A DNA stretch of 64,000 nucleotides from Enterobacter sp. Bisph1 (lineage in GTDB: Bacteria > Pseudomonadota > Gammaproteobacteria > Enterobacterales > Enterobacteriaceae): assembly GCF_000814905.1 (NCBI RefSeq), contig NZ_JXAG01000054.1:1-64000 (forward strand), in the 5' to 3' direction. This document shows, piece by piece, positions 12,125-23,284 of the stretch. The position numbers were made by a program, and so were the translations under genes. The first letter of the stretch is position 1, and each line of letters opens with the position of its first letter. The notes beneath the pieces are model-generated. The model did no database searches. It saw only the letters and a list, made by a program, of their open reading frames with translations, and was not told the origin of the DNA.

Positions 12125-13927
12125 TTAGCGATCCACATCTGACATAACAAAATCGATACTACCCAGGTAGACAATTAAGTCCGATACCAGGCTGCCACGG
12201 ATCGCCGACGGAATTTGCTGCAGGTGCGCAAAGCTCGGCGTACGTACGCGGGTACGGTAGCTCATGGTGCTGCCGTCGCTGGTCAGGTAGTAACTGTTAA
12301 TACCCTTGGTTGCCTCAATCATCTGGAAGGATTCGTTGGCCGGCATCACCGGGCCCCACGACACCTGCAGGAAGTGAGTAATCAGGGTTTCGATATGTTG
12401 CAGCGTGCGCTCTTTCGGCGGCGGCGTCGTCAGCGGGTGATCCGCTTTGAACGGGCCTTCCGGCATATTATTGAGGCACTGCTCAAGTATGCGCAGGCTC
12501 TGGCGCAGCTCTTCCACTTTTAGCATCACGCGGGTATAGCAGTCGCTCACGCCACCGCCGACGGGGATTTCAAAGTCGAAGTTCTCATAACCGGAGTACG
12601 GGCGCGCTTTACGCACGTCGAAGTTAATGCCGGTGGCGCGCAGGCCCGCACCGGTGGTGCCCCACTCCAGCGCCTCTTTCGCACCGTAAGCGGCAACGCC
12701 CTGCGAGCGGCCTTTCAGAATGGAGTTACGCAGCGCGGCTTTCTCGTAAGAAGCCAGACGTTTCGGCATCCAGTCGAGGAACTCGCGCAGCAGACGATCC
12801 CAGCCACGCGGCAGATCGTGCGCCACGCCGCCAATACGGAACCAGGCCGGGTGCATACGGAAACCGGTGATCGCTTCCACCAGATCGTAGATTTTCTGAC
12901 GATCGGTAAAGGCAAAGAACACCGGCGTCATTGCGCCGACGTCCTGAATAAAGGTGGAGATATAGAGCAGATGGCTGTTGATGCGGAACAGTTCTGAGAG
13001 CATAACGCGGATCACGTTGACACGATCCGGCGTGGTAATACCCGCCAGTTTTTCCACTGCCAGCACATAAGGCATTTCGTTGACGCAGCCGCCGAGATAC
13101 TCGATACGGTCGGTATACGGGATATAGCTGTGCCAGGACTGGCGCTCACCCATTTTCTCCGCGCCGCGATGGTGATAACCGATATCCGGCACGCAGTCGA
13201 CGATCTCTTCGCCGTCCAGTTGCAGAATGATACGGAACGCACCGTGCGCAGACGGGTGGTTCGGGCCGAGGTTGAGGAACATAAAGTCCTCGTTTTCGGT
13301 GCCGCGCTTCATGCCCCAGTCTTCCGGCTTAAAGGTCAGCGCTTCCATTTCCAAATCCTGTTTGGCTTTGGTCAGCTCAAACGGATCGAATTCGGTCGCG
13401 CGCGCCGGGTAATCTTTACGCAGCGGGTGGCCCGTCCACGTATGCGGCATCATGATACGCGTCAGGTGCGGGTGACCATTGAAGGTCACGCCAAACATCT
13501 CCCAGGTTTCACGCTCATACCAGTTGGCGTTGGGGAAAAGTTTGGTCAGAGTCGGCACGTTCAGATCGTTTTCAATCAGCGCCACTTTCAGCATGATGTC
13601 GCGATTGCGATCGATAGAGATGAAGTGGTAGAAAACGGAAAAATCCGCGGCGGGTAACCCGGCGCGGTGGGTGCGAAGACGTTCATCCATGCCGTGTAAA
13701 TCAAACAGCATGACATACGGTTTCGGCAATTTCTTTAAGAAATCGACAATTTCCAGCAACTGCTCACGCTTCACCCAGACAACGGGTACCCCGGTGCGGG
13801 TCGCCTGAACGGTAAAGGCATCCGGCCCAAAACGGTTGCGCAATTCCCCAATGACCGGATCATCTTGATGATCCCGGGTCTGCCATGCGGCTTCTTGCGC
13901 AGTTAAATCGGTCATATTGTTCACCAT
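12125..13927 (-). CDS. nuoC: NADH-quinone oxidoreductase fused subunit CD
   Basis: Connecting-module subunit of complex I. It is the natural fusion of the 30-kDa (C, residues ~1-190) and 49-kDa (D, residues ~210-600) subunits typical of Escherichia and relatives. The D part carries the quinone-pocket segments [14 protein letters not shown] and the invariant C-terminal ending [12 protein letters not shown]. 600 residues from ATG at 13927; a second in-frame ATG at 13915 (MTDLTAQE) is an alternative start, and no strong ribosome site decides between them. Confidence 0.97.
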   Translation of the reverse strand: MVNNMTDLTAQEAAWQTRDHQDDPVIGELRNRFGPDAFTVQATRTGVPVVWVKREQLLEIVDFLKKLPKPYVMLFDLHGMDERLRTHRAGLPAADFSVFYHFISIDRNRDIMLKVALIENDLNVPTLTKLFPNANWYERETWEMFGVTFNGHPHLTRIMMPHTWTGHPLRKDYPARATEFDPFELTKAKQDLEMEALTFKPEDWGMKRGTENEDFMFLNLGPNHPSAHGAFRIILQLDGEEIVDCVPDIGYHHRGAEKMGERQSWHSYIPYTDRIEYLGGCVNEMPYVLAVEKLAGITTPDRVNVIRVMLSELFRINSHLLYISTFIQDVGAMTPVFFAFTDRQKIYDLVEAITGFRMHPAWFRIGGVAHDLPRGWDRLLREFLDWMPKRLASYEKAALRNSILKGRSQGVAAYGAKEALEWGTTGAGLRATGINFDVRKARPYSGYENFDFEIPVGGGVSDCYTRVMLKVEELRQSLRILEQCLNNMPEGPFKADHPLTTPPPKERTLQHIETLITHFLQVSWGPVMPANESFQMIEATKGINSYYLTSDGSTMSYRTRVRTPSFAHLQQIPSAIRGSLVSDLIVYLGSIDFVMSDVDR

Positions 13928-14016
13928 TGCAAAGGGTCCGTGGTGACTGTTGGGTAAGGCTTCGCGTTATAGGATTAGTGAAATGCGAAGATTCTTCCAT
14001 TACCCACAGGCGCAAA

Positions 14017-14691
14017 TTAAATCTCGTCCGGCGTACGCAGGTTGGTCACGGCGATACGCTCGCCACGTTTACGCTCGCGTTCTGACTGCATATTGGCGCG
14101 ATAAACGCCCTGATCGCCAACCACCCATGAGAGCGGGCGACGCTCTTTGCCAATCGACTCCTGCAGCAGCATCAGCGCCTGCATATAGGCTTCAGGACGC
14201 GGCGGGCAGCCTGGGATGTAAACATCCACCGGGATAAATTTGTCGACGCCTTGTACCACCGAATAGATGTCGTACATGCCGCCAGAGTTCGCGCAGGCAC
14301 CCATGGAGATAACCCACTTCGGCTCCAGCATCTGGTCGTAAAGGCGCTGAATGACCGGCGCCATTTTGGTAAACACGGTACCGGCCACCACCATCAGGTC
14401 TGCCTGACGCGGGGAGGCACGCAGTACTTCCGCACCAAAACGCGCAACGTCGTGCACCGCCGTAAACGATGTCACCATCTCTACGTAGCAGCACGACAGG
14501 CCAAAGTTGTATGGCCAAATAGAGTTTTTACGGCCCCAGTTCACCATATCGTGCATAGCGTTTTCGAGCTTGCCCATGTAGACGCTACGGTTAACTTCTT
14601 GTTCCAGGGGGTCGGTTACGATCTCCTGTTTCTGCAGGGGGTAACGGTCGTTCTCACCGTTAGGATCTATGCGGGTGAGCGTATAATCCAT
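14017..14691 (-). CDS. nuoB: NADH-quinone oxidoreductase subunit B (cluster N2)
   Basis: Subunit holding 4Fe-4S cluster N2, the immediate electron donor to quinone. The unusual tandem-cysteine ligand pair is present (Cys67-Cys68 in LSCCYVEM), with Cys133 (GACANSGG) and Cys162 (PGCPPRPEA). 224 residues, about 4 longer than the E. coli form at the N-terminus, where [18 protein letters not shown] is conserved. An 89-base gap follows before nuoCD. Confidence 0.98.
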   Translation of the reverse strand: MDYTLTRIDPNGENDRYPLQKQEIVTDPLEQEVNRSVYMGKLENAMHDMVNWGRKNSIWPYNFGLSCCYVEMVTSFTAVHDVARFGAEVLRASPRQADLMVVAGTVFTKMAPVIQRLYDQMLEPKWVISMGACANSGGMYDIYSVVQGVDKFIPVDVYIPGCPPRPEAYMQALMLLQESIGKERRPLSWVVGDQGVYRANMQSERERKRGERIAVTNLRTPDEI

Positions 14692-14706
14692 CTTATTGCC
14701 TCGCGG

Positions 14707-15150
14707 TTAGCGTTGACTGTCAGTGTAGCTGTTAGTCTCTGGGTTGATTTGCTCACGGCGCGAACGCACGGGCGTCCAATCCAGCGCGCCAATACGCACC
14801 AGATAAACCAGACCAGCCAGCAGCACTAATATAAAAATTGCGGCTTCGACAAACCCGACCCAACCACTCTCGCGAATGGAGGTTGACCATGCGTACAGGT
14901 AAAGCGCTTCCACGTCGAAGATGACGAAGAACATGGCCACCAGGTAGAACTTGGCGGATAGACGTAAGCGAGCGGAACCGACGGAGTCGATACCCGATTC
15001 GAAAGGAACGTTTTTGTGCCTCGCGCGTGCGCGACCGCCCAAAAACCGACCGCCGATCAGCATCAGGCAACACAGGCCAATGGCGACAATAAGAAAGATA
15101 GCGAATGCCCAGTGATGAGCGATGATTTCAGTGGATGTTGACATACGCAT
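14707..15150 (-). CDS. nuoA: NADH-quinone oxidoreductase subunit A
   Basis: First gene of the nuo operon, a 147-residue membrane subunit at the junction with the peripheral arm. Three hydrophobic segments are visible. The conserved loop [20 protein letters not shown] (residues ~47-66) lines the quinone entry region. ATG at 15150 gives MRMSTSTE; an internal ATG two codons later is possible. The tail after residue 125 is variable. Confidence 0.98.
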   Translation of the reverse strand: MRMSTSTEIIAHHWAFAIFLIVAIGLCCLMLIGGRFLGGRARARHKNVPFESGIDSVGSARLRLSAKFYLVAMFFVIFDVEALYLYAWSTSIRESGWVGFVEAAIFILVLLAGLVYLVRIGALDWTPVRSRREQINPETNSYTDSQR

Positions 15151-15600
15151 TGCTTAACTCAAAAGGTAGCGCTATTTCCTCTGCTCTTGCTGGCAGATGA
15201 CGCCACATCGATTCACGGGGAGGAATAAAAAACCACACATTACCTGTGTAAAAGGCGAAAAGCAGCCAAATGATGTGGGTTTTTACTCCTTTCTATAACC
15301 TTTTGTCAACTTTAACAAAAGTTTCCTCACATTAGTTTACATCGGCATCAACCCATTAACATTTAGTGCCGTTTTCTTGAACGGCTTCAAATTTTTCCAA
15401 GAAAGATCCGGCTGTTGAATCGTGTCCGTTGTGAGTTTTAACACATATAACCCTCTTATTTTGACAGGATTCTCGGCGGATTCCTCCCCCTCTACGGGAG
15501 TATTTTCTTGATCTGAGACACGCTTTTGTTAATTCATCTGATGAAACAGCAACAATCTGTGTTGATTTTTAACATGACCAGCGTGTAAGGAAGACTATAG
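15151..15600 (-). promoter_or_regulatory. nuo operon control region
   Basis: About 450 AT-rich bases upstream of nuoA with no gene on the minus strand. On the minus strand a TTGACA lies at 15304-15309 and a TATAGA at 15292-15297. They are too close to each other to be partners, but TATAGA has a weak TTTTGT-like -35 about 17 bases upstream. A perfect 7-bp inverted repeat CTTTTGT/ACAAAAG spans 15300-15321 over the same place. In E. coli this region responds to ArcA, NarL, FNR and IHF; I do not assign those sites here. Confidence 0.5.
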
Positions 15601-15702
15601 ATGAAAAAAAGAGATTATGCCGTGAAGGAAGTTAAGTTATTGAAAGAAGAAATAATTTATGAGGGAAACACTTTGTTACGCAGCAATCTGTATGAAAAAT
15701 GA
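15601..15702 (+). CDS. Candidate 33-residue small protein
   Basis: A short open frame starts ATG AAA AAA AGA and ends GAA AAA TGA. It is preceded by AAGGAAG at 15587-15593, spaced 7 bases from the ATG, a strong Shine-Dalgarno match. The product is highly charged (begins MKKRDYAVKEVKLLKEEI, ends RSNLYEK), rich in Lys and Glu, with no membrane segment, and could form an amphipathic helix. A perfect terminator hairpin begins inside its last codons. I do not recognise it and assign no function. It could be fortuitous, because the same hairpin serves lrhA on the other strand and I find no convincing -35/-10 pair upstream. Confidence 0.4.
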   Translation: MKKRDYAVKEVKLLKEEIIYEGNTLLRSNLYEK

Positions 15703-15740
15703 ACCGATAACCGATTTTTTATCGTCAGCGGTTCATTTTT
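15695..15740. terminator. Bidirectional terminator downstream of lrhA
   Basis: AAAAATGAACCG (15695-15706) pairs perfectly with CGGTTCATTTTT (15729-15740). Runs of five A and five T at the ends make it a rho-independent terminator readable from both strands. It lies about 37 bases past the lrhA stop on the minus strand and directly at the end of the candidate small frame on the plus strand. Confidence 0.8.
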
Positions 15741-15776
15741 GCACTTACATTTTGTTACCAGAATTGGTAGGGAATG

Positions 15777-16715
15777 TTAGCCAAAATCCCCTTCAACAAT
15801 CAGTGGATCGCCTCCCCCTTCCGGAGTACCGCCGCCGTAATGCCAGGGATTCTGATAGTGTTCCATCGCCTGGAAAATCACCTGCGCCAGCTCATTTTGG
15901 CTGAGGGGATTGTAGCTCAGGAGATATTCTGTGTCCGGCAACAGCGGTAATCCTTCGGCCCTACCCAGCACGCGTAGGTCGGGGCTCATCATCTCAACCG
16001 GTCGCGCCGTGACGCCGAGACCCGCTTTGACTGCCGCTTTTACCGCCGATAGCGTCGACGCAACATACGCCATCCGCCAGGGGATATCCGCCGCGTGCAG
16101 CGCATTAATCACCATATCGCGGAACGGACTCGGTTCATCAAGCAGCACCAGCGGGATCGCCTCGCCTTTTTGCAACACGAATTCCGCCGAGCAATACCAG
16201 TGCGTGGGCGACGTGCGCAGCGTCAGGTAATCGTACTGGCCTGAGCGATTCGTCGTCACCATCAGATCCGCGTCATACTGCGGTTGACGATCGACGGAGA
16301 AGGGATTGCGCTCCACGCGCACATCCAGCGCCAGCTTCGGGTAGACGGAGCTAATACGATTAAGCAAAAACGGCAAAATCGTATCTGCTGACTCGTCAGA
16401 CGCGCCGATGGTTAACACGCCATGAAGATTGCTAAACATTAGCGACGTGCATGCTTCGTCATTGAAACGCAAAATCTTCCGCGCATAGCCCAGCAGCTGG
16501 ATACCGTGCTCTGTTAACAGTTTATTGCGCCCATGACGGGCAAAAAGTTCTTTTCCCACTAATTGTTCAAGCCGCTGCATTTGCTGACTGACAGCGGATT
16601 GGGTGCGACAAACCGCGGCAGCTGCCGCAGCAAAGGTGTTCAGATCGGCGACCGCAACAAAAGTTCTCAGCAGATCGAGGTCGAGATTCAGTATCGGACG
16701 ATTTGCATTTATCAT
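15777..16715 (-). CDS. lrhA: LysR-type transcriptional regulator LrhA
   Basis: Global regulator that in E. coli represses flhDC, and so motility, and also affects type 1 fimbriae and RpoS. 312 residues. The N-terminal winged helix-turn-helix spans about residues 12-70 ([24 protein letters not shown] is split by its turn). The rest is the two-lobed LysR effector domain. It is transcribed alone, upstream of nuo in the same direction, and ends in the hairpin at 15695-15740. The acidic C-terminal tail ([12 protein letters not shown]) is consistent with the family member LrhA/HexA. Confidence 0.93.
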   Translation of the reverse strand: MINANRPILNLDLDLLRTFVAVADLNTFAAAAAAVCRTQSAVSQQMQRLEQLVGKELFARHGRNKLLTEHGIQLLGYARKILRFNDEACTSLMFSNLHGVLTIGASDESADTILPFLLNRISSVYPKLALDVRVERNPFSVDRQPQYDADLMVTTNRSGQYDYLTLRTSPTHWYCSAEFVLQKGEAIPLVLLDEPSPFRDMVINALHAADIPWRMAYVASTLSAVKAAVKAGLGVTARPVEMMSPDLRVLGRAEGLPLLPDTEYLLSYNPLSQNELAQVIFQAMEHYQNPWHYGGGTPEGGGDPLIVEGDFG

Positions 16716-17662
16716 ATTTTTTCACTTACGGGTCGTTCGCGCGGCGTGACCCGGGTTTATGCTGTGCTCGTAAGATTAAGTAATTCCATTTAAAAAATGC
16801 ATCCAGCAGTAACATCACCAGGTAAAACCTGGTAGTAAGTTCGGCTATTTTTAGTTCGCTGATTAACACAAGCTGAACATACTGGCTTTATTTCGCCTAC
16901 GCCCATTCCTTTTAGATATATAAAACAAGCCTGAGCGCGTTATTCCTTTTAAAAAAGCAAGCTGGCGCAGCGTTCAAAGGCTAATACACAAAGCTGTCGC
17001 AAACAGAACCGGGCTATATAACGGGACTGGATGAAAAGCGAATAATAACCATTAGCTCATATTAACGAATAAACCCTGGTTTATGTATGGCCTTTCGTGC
17101 CGGTTCCTTTTCTTGCCCTGCGAGTTTATCCTAAAACCTTTATATTTATAAGCATTATTGCGAACAAACTAAAGTCAACTTACGGCCCTTTTGACAATAA
17201 GATCTTATTTATATTACTGATCGTCATCGTTACCTTTCTCAATATTAAATAGCTATAGATTTAAAGGCATCCTAAATATTAATAAAACTTAACATTGTGT
17301 TTACAGCCGTCGCTATTATTAGCCGAATAAGATATGCATACCTTATCAGGTTCATGATCCCGCCTGCAGGCTGTTTTTCCCTCAGCCTACTCGGTACATC
17401 TGGCAAAAACGACAGCTTTTCGGTGGTATAAAATGATGAAAATAAAAATCATTTCAGAACTTAACACTGAAAATATATTAAAAGTCAGATAAATTAAAAA
17501 ACAAACGCCGGGACAAACAGTTTAAAAATCGTTAAGCATGGGAGACATTGCGGCGAAATGATCTTCTGTTAACCCTTCAAAAGGGGCGGTTGTGAGAGTA
17601 CATTATTCCGTGCTCACTTCCACGGCAGGCAGTGGCTATATTAGCTAAAAGGTTACAGGTTC
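16716..17662. promoter_or_regulatory. Long lrhA-alaA divergent control region
   Basis: 947 bases between the divergent genes lrhA and alaA. The stretch is clearly AT-richer than its surroundings and has no convincing gene. It should hold the lrhA promoter(s), probably with a long leader as in E. coli, and the alaA promoter. Notable structure: a perfect ACCAGGT-AAA-ACCTGGT palindrome at 16817-16833 about 100 bases upstream of lrhA, and a self-complementary GCCTGCAGGC near 17375. I could not settle individual promoters by eye. Confidence 0.6.
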
Positions 17663-18877
17663 ATGTCCTCCATCGAAAAATCCAGCAAATTAGATAACGT
17701 CTGTTACGACATTCGTGGCCCGGTTCTGAAAGAGGCAAAGCGTCTTGAAGAAGAAGGTAACAAGGTTCTTAAACTCAACATCGGCAACCCTGCCCCCTTC
17801 GGCTTCGAAGCACCGGATGAAATTCTGGTCGATGTGATCCGCAACCTCCCCAGCGCGCAAGGCTATTGTGACTCAAAAGGCCTTTATTCTGCGCGTAAAG
17901 CTATCATGCAGCACTACCAGGCGCGCGGCATGCGCGAAGTGACCGTTGAAGATATCTATATTGGCAACGGAGTTTCAGAACTGATTGTGCAGTCGATGCA
18001 GGCCTTGCTTAACAGCGGCGATGAAATGCTGGTGCCTGCGCCGGATTATCCGCTGTGGACCGCTGCGGTTTCGCTCTCCGGCGGGAAAGCGGTGCACTAT
18101 TTATGTGATGAGTCGGCGGGCTGGTTCCCCGATCTCGACGATATCCGAGCCAAAATCACCCCGCGTACCCGCGGTATTGTGATTATCAACCCGAACAACC
18201 CTACCGGCGCGGTCTACTCGAAAGAGCTACTGATGGAAGTGGTTGAGCTCGCTCGTCAGCACAACCTCATTATTTTCGCCGATGAGATTTACGACAAAAT
18301 TCTCTATGACGAGGCGCAGCATCACTCTATTGCCGCGCTGGCACCGGACCTGTTTACTATCACCTTTAATGGCCTGTCCAAAACTTATCGCGTGGCCGGT
18401 TTCCGCCAGGGCTGGATGGTGCTAAGCGGACCCAAAAAACACGCCAAAGGGTATATTGAAGGGCTGGAGATGCTGGCGTCGATGCGCCTGTGCGCCAACG
18501 TTCCGGCACAGCATGCAATCCAGACCGCTCTCGGCGGTTATCAGAGCATCAGCGAATTTATCGTGCCCGGCGGTCGTTTGTATGAACAGCGTAATCATGC
18601 GTGGGAGCTGATTAACCAGATCCCCGGCGTTTCCTGCGTAAAACCGAGCGGCGCACTGTATATGTTCCCGAAAATTGATGCTAAACGCTTCAATATTCAC
18701 GATGACCAGAAAATGGTGCTCGACTTCCTGTTACAGGAAAAAGTGCTGCTAGTCCAGGGTACGGCGTTTAACTGGCCGTGGCCGGATCATGTACGTATTG
18801 TCACGCTGCCGCGTGAAGACGATCTGGAGTTGGCTATTTCGCGTTTTGGTCGTTTCCTCTCCGGTTACCACCAGTAA
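17663..18877 (+). CDS. alaA: Glutamate-pyruvate aminotransferase AlaA
   Basis: PLP-dependent class I aminotransferase that makes L-alanine from pyruvate and glutamate in the cytoplasm, formerly YfbQ. 404 residues. The Schiff-base lysine is Lys240 in [17 protein letters not shown]. The NPNNPTG motif (residues 176-182) contacts the substrate carboxylate, and FADEIYDK binds the PLP ring. A GGTTACAGGT stretch precedes the ATG. It is followed by yfbR in the same direction, 80 bases away, with a hairpin between them. Confidence 0.95.
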   Translation: MSSIEKSSKLDNVCYDIRGPVLKEAKRLEEEGNKVLKLNIGNPAPFGFEAPDEILVDVIRNLPSAQGYCDSKGLYSARKAIMQHYQARGMREVTVEDIYIGNGVSELIVQSMQALLNSGDEMLVPAPDYPLWTAAVSLSGGKAVHYLCDESAGWFPDLDDIRAKITPRTRGIVIINPNNPTGAVYSKELLMEVVELARQHNLIIFADEIYDKILYDEAQHHSIAALAPDLFTITFNGLSKTYRVAGFRQGWMVLSGPKKHAKGYIEGLEMLASMRLCANVPAQHAIQTALGGYQSISEFIVPGGRLYEQRNHAWELINQIPGVSCVKPSGALYMFPKIDAKRFNIHDDQKMVLDFLLQEKVLLVQGTAFNWPWPDHVRIVTLPREDDLELAISRFGRFLSGYHQ

Positions 18878-18885
18878 CCGATGCC

Positions 18886-18909
18886 GGGGGAGGATTTGCA
18901 TCTTCCCCC
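18886..18909 (+). terminator. Hairpin after alaA
   Basis: GGGGGAGGAT (18886-18895), loop TTGC, ATCTTCCCCC (18900-18909): a 10-bp stem with one G-U pair. No U-run follows, so it may be a weak terminator or an mRNA-stabilising end between alaA and yfbR rather than a full stop. Confidence 0.5.
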
Positions 18910-18957
18910 ACTCTCTGCGCACAATGGTTCAGGTCGCAGTCACAGACAAGGTTAACC

Positions 18958-19557
18958 ATGAGTCAGAGCCACTTTTTCGCCCACCTTTCCCGCCTGAAGC
19001 TTATCAACCGTTGGCCGCTGATGCGCAATGTGCGCACGGAGAATGTCTCCGAACACAGTCTACAGGTGGCGATGGTCGCCCATGCGCTGGCGGTGATTAA
19101 AAACCGCAAGTTTTCAGGCCAGGTTAATGCCGAACGCATCGCGCTGCTGGCGATGTACCATGATGCCTCTGAAGTGTTAACGGGCGACTTGCCAACGCCG
19201 GTGAAGTATTTCAATTCACAAATTGCGCAAGAGTATAAAGCCATCGAGAAGATAGCTCAGCAGAAGCTGGTTGAGATGGTGCCGGAAGAGCTACGGGATA
19301 TTTTCGCGCCGCTGATCGATGAGCATCACTACAGTGTTGAAGAAAAAACGATAGTTAAACAGGCGGACGCCCTGTGCGCTTATTTAAAATGCCTGGAAGA
19401 GCTTTCCGCCGGTAATAATGAATTCTCGTTAGCTAAATCGCGGCTGGAGAAAACGCTCGACGCGCGCCGTAGCCCGGAGATGGACTATTTTATGCAGGTT
19501 TTTGTGCCGAGCTTCCAGCTGTCGCTGGATGAAATTAGTCAGGATTCACCGCTGTAA
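18958..19557 (+). CDS. yfbR: 5'-deoxynucleotidase YfbR
   Basis: HD-domain phosphohydrolase that removes the phosphate from deoxyribonucleoside 5'-monophosphates, 199 residues, cytoplasmic. The metal-binding residues of the family are present: His33 (SEHSLQVA), His68-Asp69 (MYHDASEV) and Asp137 in [11 protein letters not shown]. It is downstream of alaA and converges on yfbS, with a GC-rich hairpin between them. Confidence 0.95.
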   Translation: MSQSHFFAHLSRLKLINRWPLMRNVRTENVSEHSLQVAMVAHALAVIKNRKFSGQVNAERIALLAMYHDASEVLTGDLPTPVKYFNSQIAQEYKAIEKIAQQKLVEMVPEELRDIFAPLIDEHHYSVEEKTIVKQADALCAYLKCLEELSAGNNEFSLAKSRLEKTLDARRSPEMDYFMQVFVPSFQLSLDEISQDSPL

Positions 19558-19563
19558 CCTTGA

Positions 19564-19581
19564 GCCGGGGCGAACCCCGGC
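19564..19581. terminator. Hairpin between convergent yfbR and yfbS
   Basis: GCCGGGG-CGAA-CCCCGGC is a perfect 7-bp GC stem with a stable CGAA-type loop, lying just after the yfbR stop and just before the yfbS stop. There is no T-run on the plus side. On the minus side it is past the yfbS stop, so it probably ends transcripts from either direction. Confidence 0.6.
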
Positions 19582-19587
19582 GCAACA

Positions 19588-21420
19588 TTAAAAAGGAAAC
19601 AGCACCGGGATCAGCGCCACACATACCACCATCACCAGCAGGGTGAACGGCACGCCGATTTTCACAAAATCGCTAAACTGGTAGCGCCCCGGCCCAAGCA
19701 CCAGCGTATTAACGGGTGATGAAACTGGCGTCATAAACGCCGCCGATGCCGCCATCGCCACCACCATCGCAAACGGATAGGGCGATACTCCCATCAATTT
19801 AGCCGCCGCCAGTGCGATAGGTGCCATTAATACTGCGGTAGCGGTATTAGAGATAAATAAACCTATCGTCGCGCACATCACGAACAGACAAATCAGCATC
19901 AGATGCGGGCCGTAGCCGCCGCCGATATCCATCAGCCCCTTCACAATCAAGTTAACCCCGCCTGTTTTTTGCAGGGCCAGCGCAAAGGGCATCATGCCGA
20001 CGATTAAAATAATGCTCGGCCAGTGCACGGATTTATAGGCGCTTTCCACATCGATACAGCGGAATTTGCCCATCAGCATACAGGCAATAATCGCGGCAAT
20101 AGGATTAGGGATTTCGTCCGTCAGCATCAAGGCCACCATTAATACCAGACAGAAAATAGCATGGGGGGCCTGGCTGTGCGCCGGCGAAGCTGCGCTCTCC
20201 TCAACGGGCAGATTGAGCACCACAAAGTCCCGGCCATGAGCCGCTAACTGGCTAATCAGTTTCCAGTTCCCGACCACCAGGAAAACATCGCCAAGCTGCA
20301 ATGTCACATCCGTGACCGCGCCTTCCAGCGCTTCGCCGTTACGTTTTAGCCCAACCACATTCAGACCGTAGCGGGTACGAAAAGCGATTTCACGCACCGT
20401 CTTACCAATCAATTCCGAATCGGGGATCAATGAGACTTCAGCCATTCCCACATCCAGCGCCTGATCGGAAAAGTACTCGCCGCGCAGGATCATCGGTTCC
20501 AGCTGTTGTTCCGCGCAAAACTCACGTAAATCGACGTCGGCGGCGGACATATCAATCAGCAGCACGTCGCGGGCGCGAAATTCCGATACCCCGTTAACAT
20601 TCACAATCACCCGACGAAAATGTCGCCAGCGCTCAACGCCGATAATATTGGCGCCGTAGCGCTCACGCAGTTGCAAATCGTCAAGGCGCTGGCCAATCAT
20701 CGGCGAACCGGGGCGGATCGCCAGACGGCGCGCGCGTCCGGCAAGACGATACTCTTTGACAAGATCGCGAAAACTGCGACGTTTCCAGCTTCCCCCTGCC
20801 GCCGCGTCGCTCTCCCCTCTCAGCATAAAACGCATCAGTAGCATGTAAACAATGCCAAGCAGCAGGATAACCAACCCTAAAGGCGTGACGCTAAAAAAGC
20901 CGAAGCCTGCATAGCCTTCGCGCAGCAGCTCGCTGTTAACCACCAGATTTGGCGGCGTCGCCACCAGCGTCATCATGCCGCTGATAAGCCCGGCGAAACT
21001 CAGCGGCATCATCAGCCGCGACGGTGAAATTTGCATGCGCATTGAGACGCTAAGCACTACCGGGATAAAGATCGCTACCACGCCCGTCGAGCTCATAAAC
21101 GCGCCAAGCCCGGCAACGGTCACCATCAGCAGCACCAGCATTTTTACTTCGCTGCTGCCTGCCATGTTGACCAGCCAGGCCCCCATTTTGGTTGCCACGC
21201 CGGTGCGCACCAGCCCGTCACCGATAATAAACAGGGCGGCAATTAACACCACATTTGGGTCACTAAAACCGGAGAAGGCTTCAGAAAGGGTCAGCGTTCC
21301 GCTCAGGACAAAGGCGACAATGACAAACAACGCCACCGCGTCCATGCGCACTTTACCCGTCGCGAAAAGCACCACCGCGATGCCGAGCAGGCACAGCACC
21401 CAAATCAGTTCACCGTTCAC
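19588..21420 (-). CDS. yfbS: SLC13/DASS-type membrane transporter with TrkA-C domains
   Basis: Predicted inner-membrane anion or cation transporter, 610 residues. Hydrophobic blocks at about 1-190 and 400-610 resemble the citrate transporter/ArsB-like fold. Two cytoplasmic TrkA-C (RCK_C) domains lie between, around residues 210-385. The start is GTG at 21420, preceded by AAGGA, and gives the same length as E. coli YfbS. The substrate is not known to me. Conserved segments such as [12 protein letters not shown] and [14 protein letters not shown] are the family signatures. It is upstream-separated from hxpA by a terminator. Confidence 0.9.
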   Translation of the reverse strand: MNGELIWVLCLLGIAVVLFATGKVRMDAVALFVIVAFVLSGTLTLSEAFSGFSDPNVVLIAALFIIGDGLVRTGVATKMGAWLVNMAGSSEVKMLVLLMVTVAGLGAFMSSTGVVAIFIPVVLSVSMRMQISPSRLMMPLSFAGLISGMMTLVATPPNLVVNSELLREGYAGFGFFSVTPLGLVILLLGIVYMLLMRFMLRGESDAAAGGSWKRRSFRDLVKEYRLAGRARRLAIRPGSPMIGQRLDDLQLRERYGANIIGVERWRHFRRVIVNVNGVSEFRARDVLLIDMSAADVDLREFCAEQQLEPMILRGEYFSDQALDVGMAEVSLIPDSELIGKTVREIAFRTRYGLNVVGLKRNGEALEGAVTDVTLQLGDVFLVVGNWKLISQLAAHGRDFVVLNLPVEESAASPAHSQAPHAIFCLVLMVALMLTDEIPNPIAAIIACMLMGKFRCIDVESAYKSVHWPSIILIVGMMPFALALQKTGGVNLIVKGLMDIGGGYGPHLMLICLFVMCATIGLFISNTATAVLMAPIALAAAKLMGVSPYPFAMVVAMAASAAFMTPVSSPVNTLVLGPGRYQFSDFVKIGVPFTLLVMVVCVALIPVLFPF

Positions 21421-21456
21421 AACGCATCCTTGTTAAATGAAAGTGGGAATAAGCGA

Positions 21457-21480
21457 CGAAAACCCTGCTTGCGCAGGGTT
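21457..21480 (-). terminator. hxpA terminator
   Basis: AACCCTGC (21461-21468), loop TTGC, GCAGGGTT (21473-21480). Read on the minus strand it ends in TTTT, giving a rho-independent terminator just past the hxpA stop and before yfbS. Confidence 0.75.
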
Positions 21481-21491
21481 GTACCATCGGT

Positions 21492-22151
21492 TCAGGCCTT
21501 GATCGTCACCTCAACGTTGCCATCCGGCAGTTTCGCGACAATCAGCGCTTCGAGGGTGGTAAGGCGGAAATCCACTTCATCGAGCCGCGGCGCGTCAGCA
21601 GGGACATTTACCGCAATCACATGACATCCTGCGGCAAGCCCCGACAGGATCCCCGCAGGCGCATCCTCCACCACTACGCATTCTTGCGTCGTCAGTCCTA
21701 AAAGCTCTGCGCCAAGAAGATAGGCATCCGGCTCAGGCTTGCCGCGCTTAACCTGCTCGGCGGTGACAAACACTTTCGGCGTCGGCAGACCGGTTGCGCG
21801 ATGACGGGCGTGAGCGACGGGCACGGAACCCGATGTAACGATAGCCCAGGGGATGCTGGCTTCATCTAACTGCTCAAGCAACGCAATCGCGCCGGGCAGC
21901 GCGGTAATGCCGGTGGTATCCGACGCTTCAAGCTGCTCGAGCCAGCTAAACTCAGCGGCGATTTCCGCTTCGGATTTGCCGGGCAAAAAATGCCGCAGTG
22001 AAGTGATGGCTTGCTTACCGTGGATAAAATTCAGCACCTCATCATGGTCGATGCCAAATCTGTCAGCCCAGGTGCACCATGCCCGCTCGACGGCGGGCAG
22101 GGAATTTACCAGGGTACCATCCAGATCGAATAGAAATCCTTTGCACTGCAC
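21492..22151 (-). CDS. hxpA: HAD-family sugar phosphatase (HxpA/YfbT)
   Basis: Haloacid-dehalogenase-like hydrolase with broad sugar-phosphate phosphatase activity in E. coli. Motif I is LFDLDGTLVNSLP near the N-terminus, motif II is VTSG, and motif III/IV is VKRGKPEPDAYLL...VVEDAPAG. I place the start at GTG 22151 (219 residues), because GAGGAGG lies 5 bases upstream and the N-terminus then aligns with the family. The ATG at 22169 inside the yfbU end has no ribosome site. It overlaps nothing else and is probably cotranscribed with yfbU. Confidence 0.9.
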   Translation of the reverse strand: MQCKGFLFDLDGTLVNSLPAVERAWCTWADRFGIDHDEVLNFIHGKQAITSLRHFLPGKSEAEIAAEFSWLEQLEASDTTGITALPGAIALLEQLDEASIPWAIVTSGSVPVAHARHRATGLPTPKVFVTAEQVKRGKPEPDAYLLGAELLGLTTQECVVVEDAPAGILSGLAAGCHVIAVNVPADAPRLDEVDFRLTTLEALIVAKLPDGNVEVTIKA

Positions 22152-22161
22152 GCTCGCCTCC

Positions 22162-22704
<543 letters not shown>

Positions 22705-22771
22705 TTAGCGGGTAGAAAAGACAGCTTTCTTGATTTGCCGGGGGTGTTGGGTGGAAGAGCATGAAAAATAA

Positions 22772-22802
22772 AAAAGAAGACATCGCAAAAATGCCTTCTT
22801 TT
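22772..22802 (-). terminator. yfbV terminator
   Basis: AAAAGAAGACAT (22772-22783) pairs with ATGCCTTCTTTT (22791-22802) with one G-U. On the minus strand the T-rich arm is followed by more T, giving a rho-independent terminator between yfbV and yfbU. Confidence 0.75.
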
Positions 22803-22828
22803 ATAAAGGGGGTTAAACCCGCTCGAAA

Positions 22829-23284
22829 TCACAAATCATCAAGAAAAGTTTTATCCAGCTGTTTAAATGCGCGCTTTAGCGTATCCGCCAGCGCCTGGTA
22901 ATCGGGTTTACCTTCTACCGGCGCTAATGCCTGGCCCGCCTCCTGCAGTTTGCCGCGCACTTCATAAAACCAGTGCAGAATCGTCGGCGGCAGCGGCGTG
23001 ACGGAACGCTTGCCCAGCCACCACAGCCCCTGCATCGGCAGGCTCAGCGCAAAGATGGCGGTGGCGACAGCAGGACCCAGTTGTCCACCAAGGGCAATTT
23101 GCCAGCACAGGGTAAACACCGCTACCGGCGGCATAAAGCGAATGGCATAGCGCGTGGCGCGGATAACGCGGTTTTCAACGAATATCGGAGCGAGGCGCTT
23201 TTCCATAGGCCAGGTCTTCGCGTAGTGCTGTCCTCGACGGAACAAACTAAAAAAACCGGCGGGTCGATTCTCAGAAGTGGACAT
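22829..23284 (-). CDS. yfbV: UPF0208 membrane protein YfbV
   Basis: Inner-membrane protein of 151 residues with two hydrophobic segments around residues 43-90 ([18 protein letters not shown], then [18 protein letters not shown]). The soluble C-terminus ends [12 protein letters not shown] as in E. coli. In E. coli it has been linked to Ter macrodomain insulation together with matP; the mechanism is not clear. It is transcribed alone, divergent from ackA. Confidence 0.92.
   Translation of the reverse strand: MSTSENRPAGFFSLFRRGQHYAKTWPMEKRLAPIFVENRVIRATRYAIRFMPPVAVFTLCWQIALGGQLGPAVATAIFALSLPMQGLWWLGKRSVTPLPPTILHWFYEVRGKLQEAGQALAPVEGKPDYQALADTLKRAFKQLDKTFLDDL

Noticed and set aside
17354-17431. 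25-codon frame just before it
   Set aside because: No good ribosome site, and the length is expected by chance in a 947-base gap.
17433-17492. 19-codon frame starting with ATGATG in the lrhA-alaA region
   Set aside because: Very short, weak ribosome site, no terminator or promoter and no recognisable product; kept only as a remark in the region's description.
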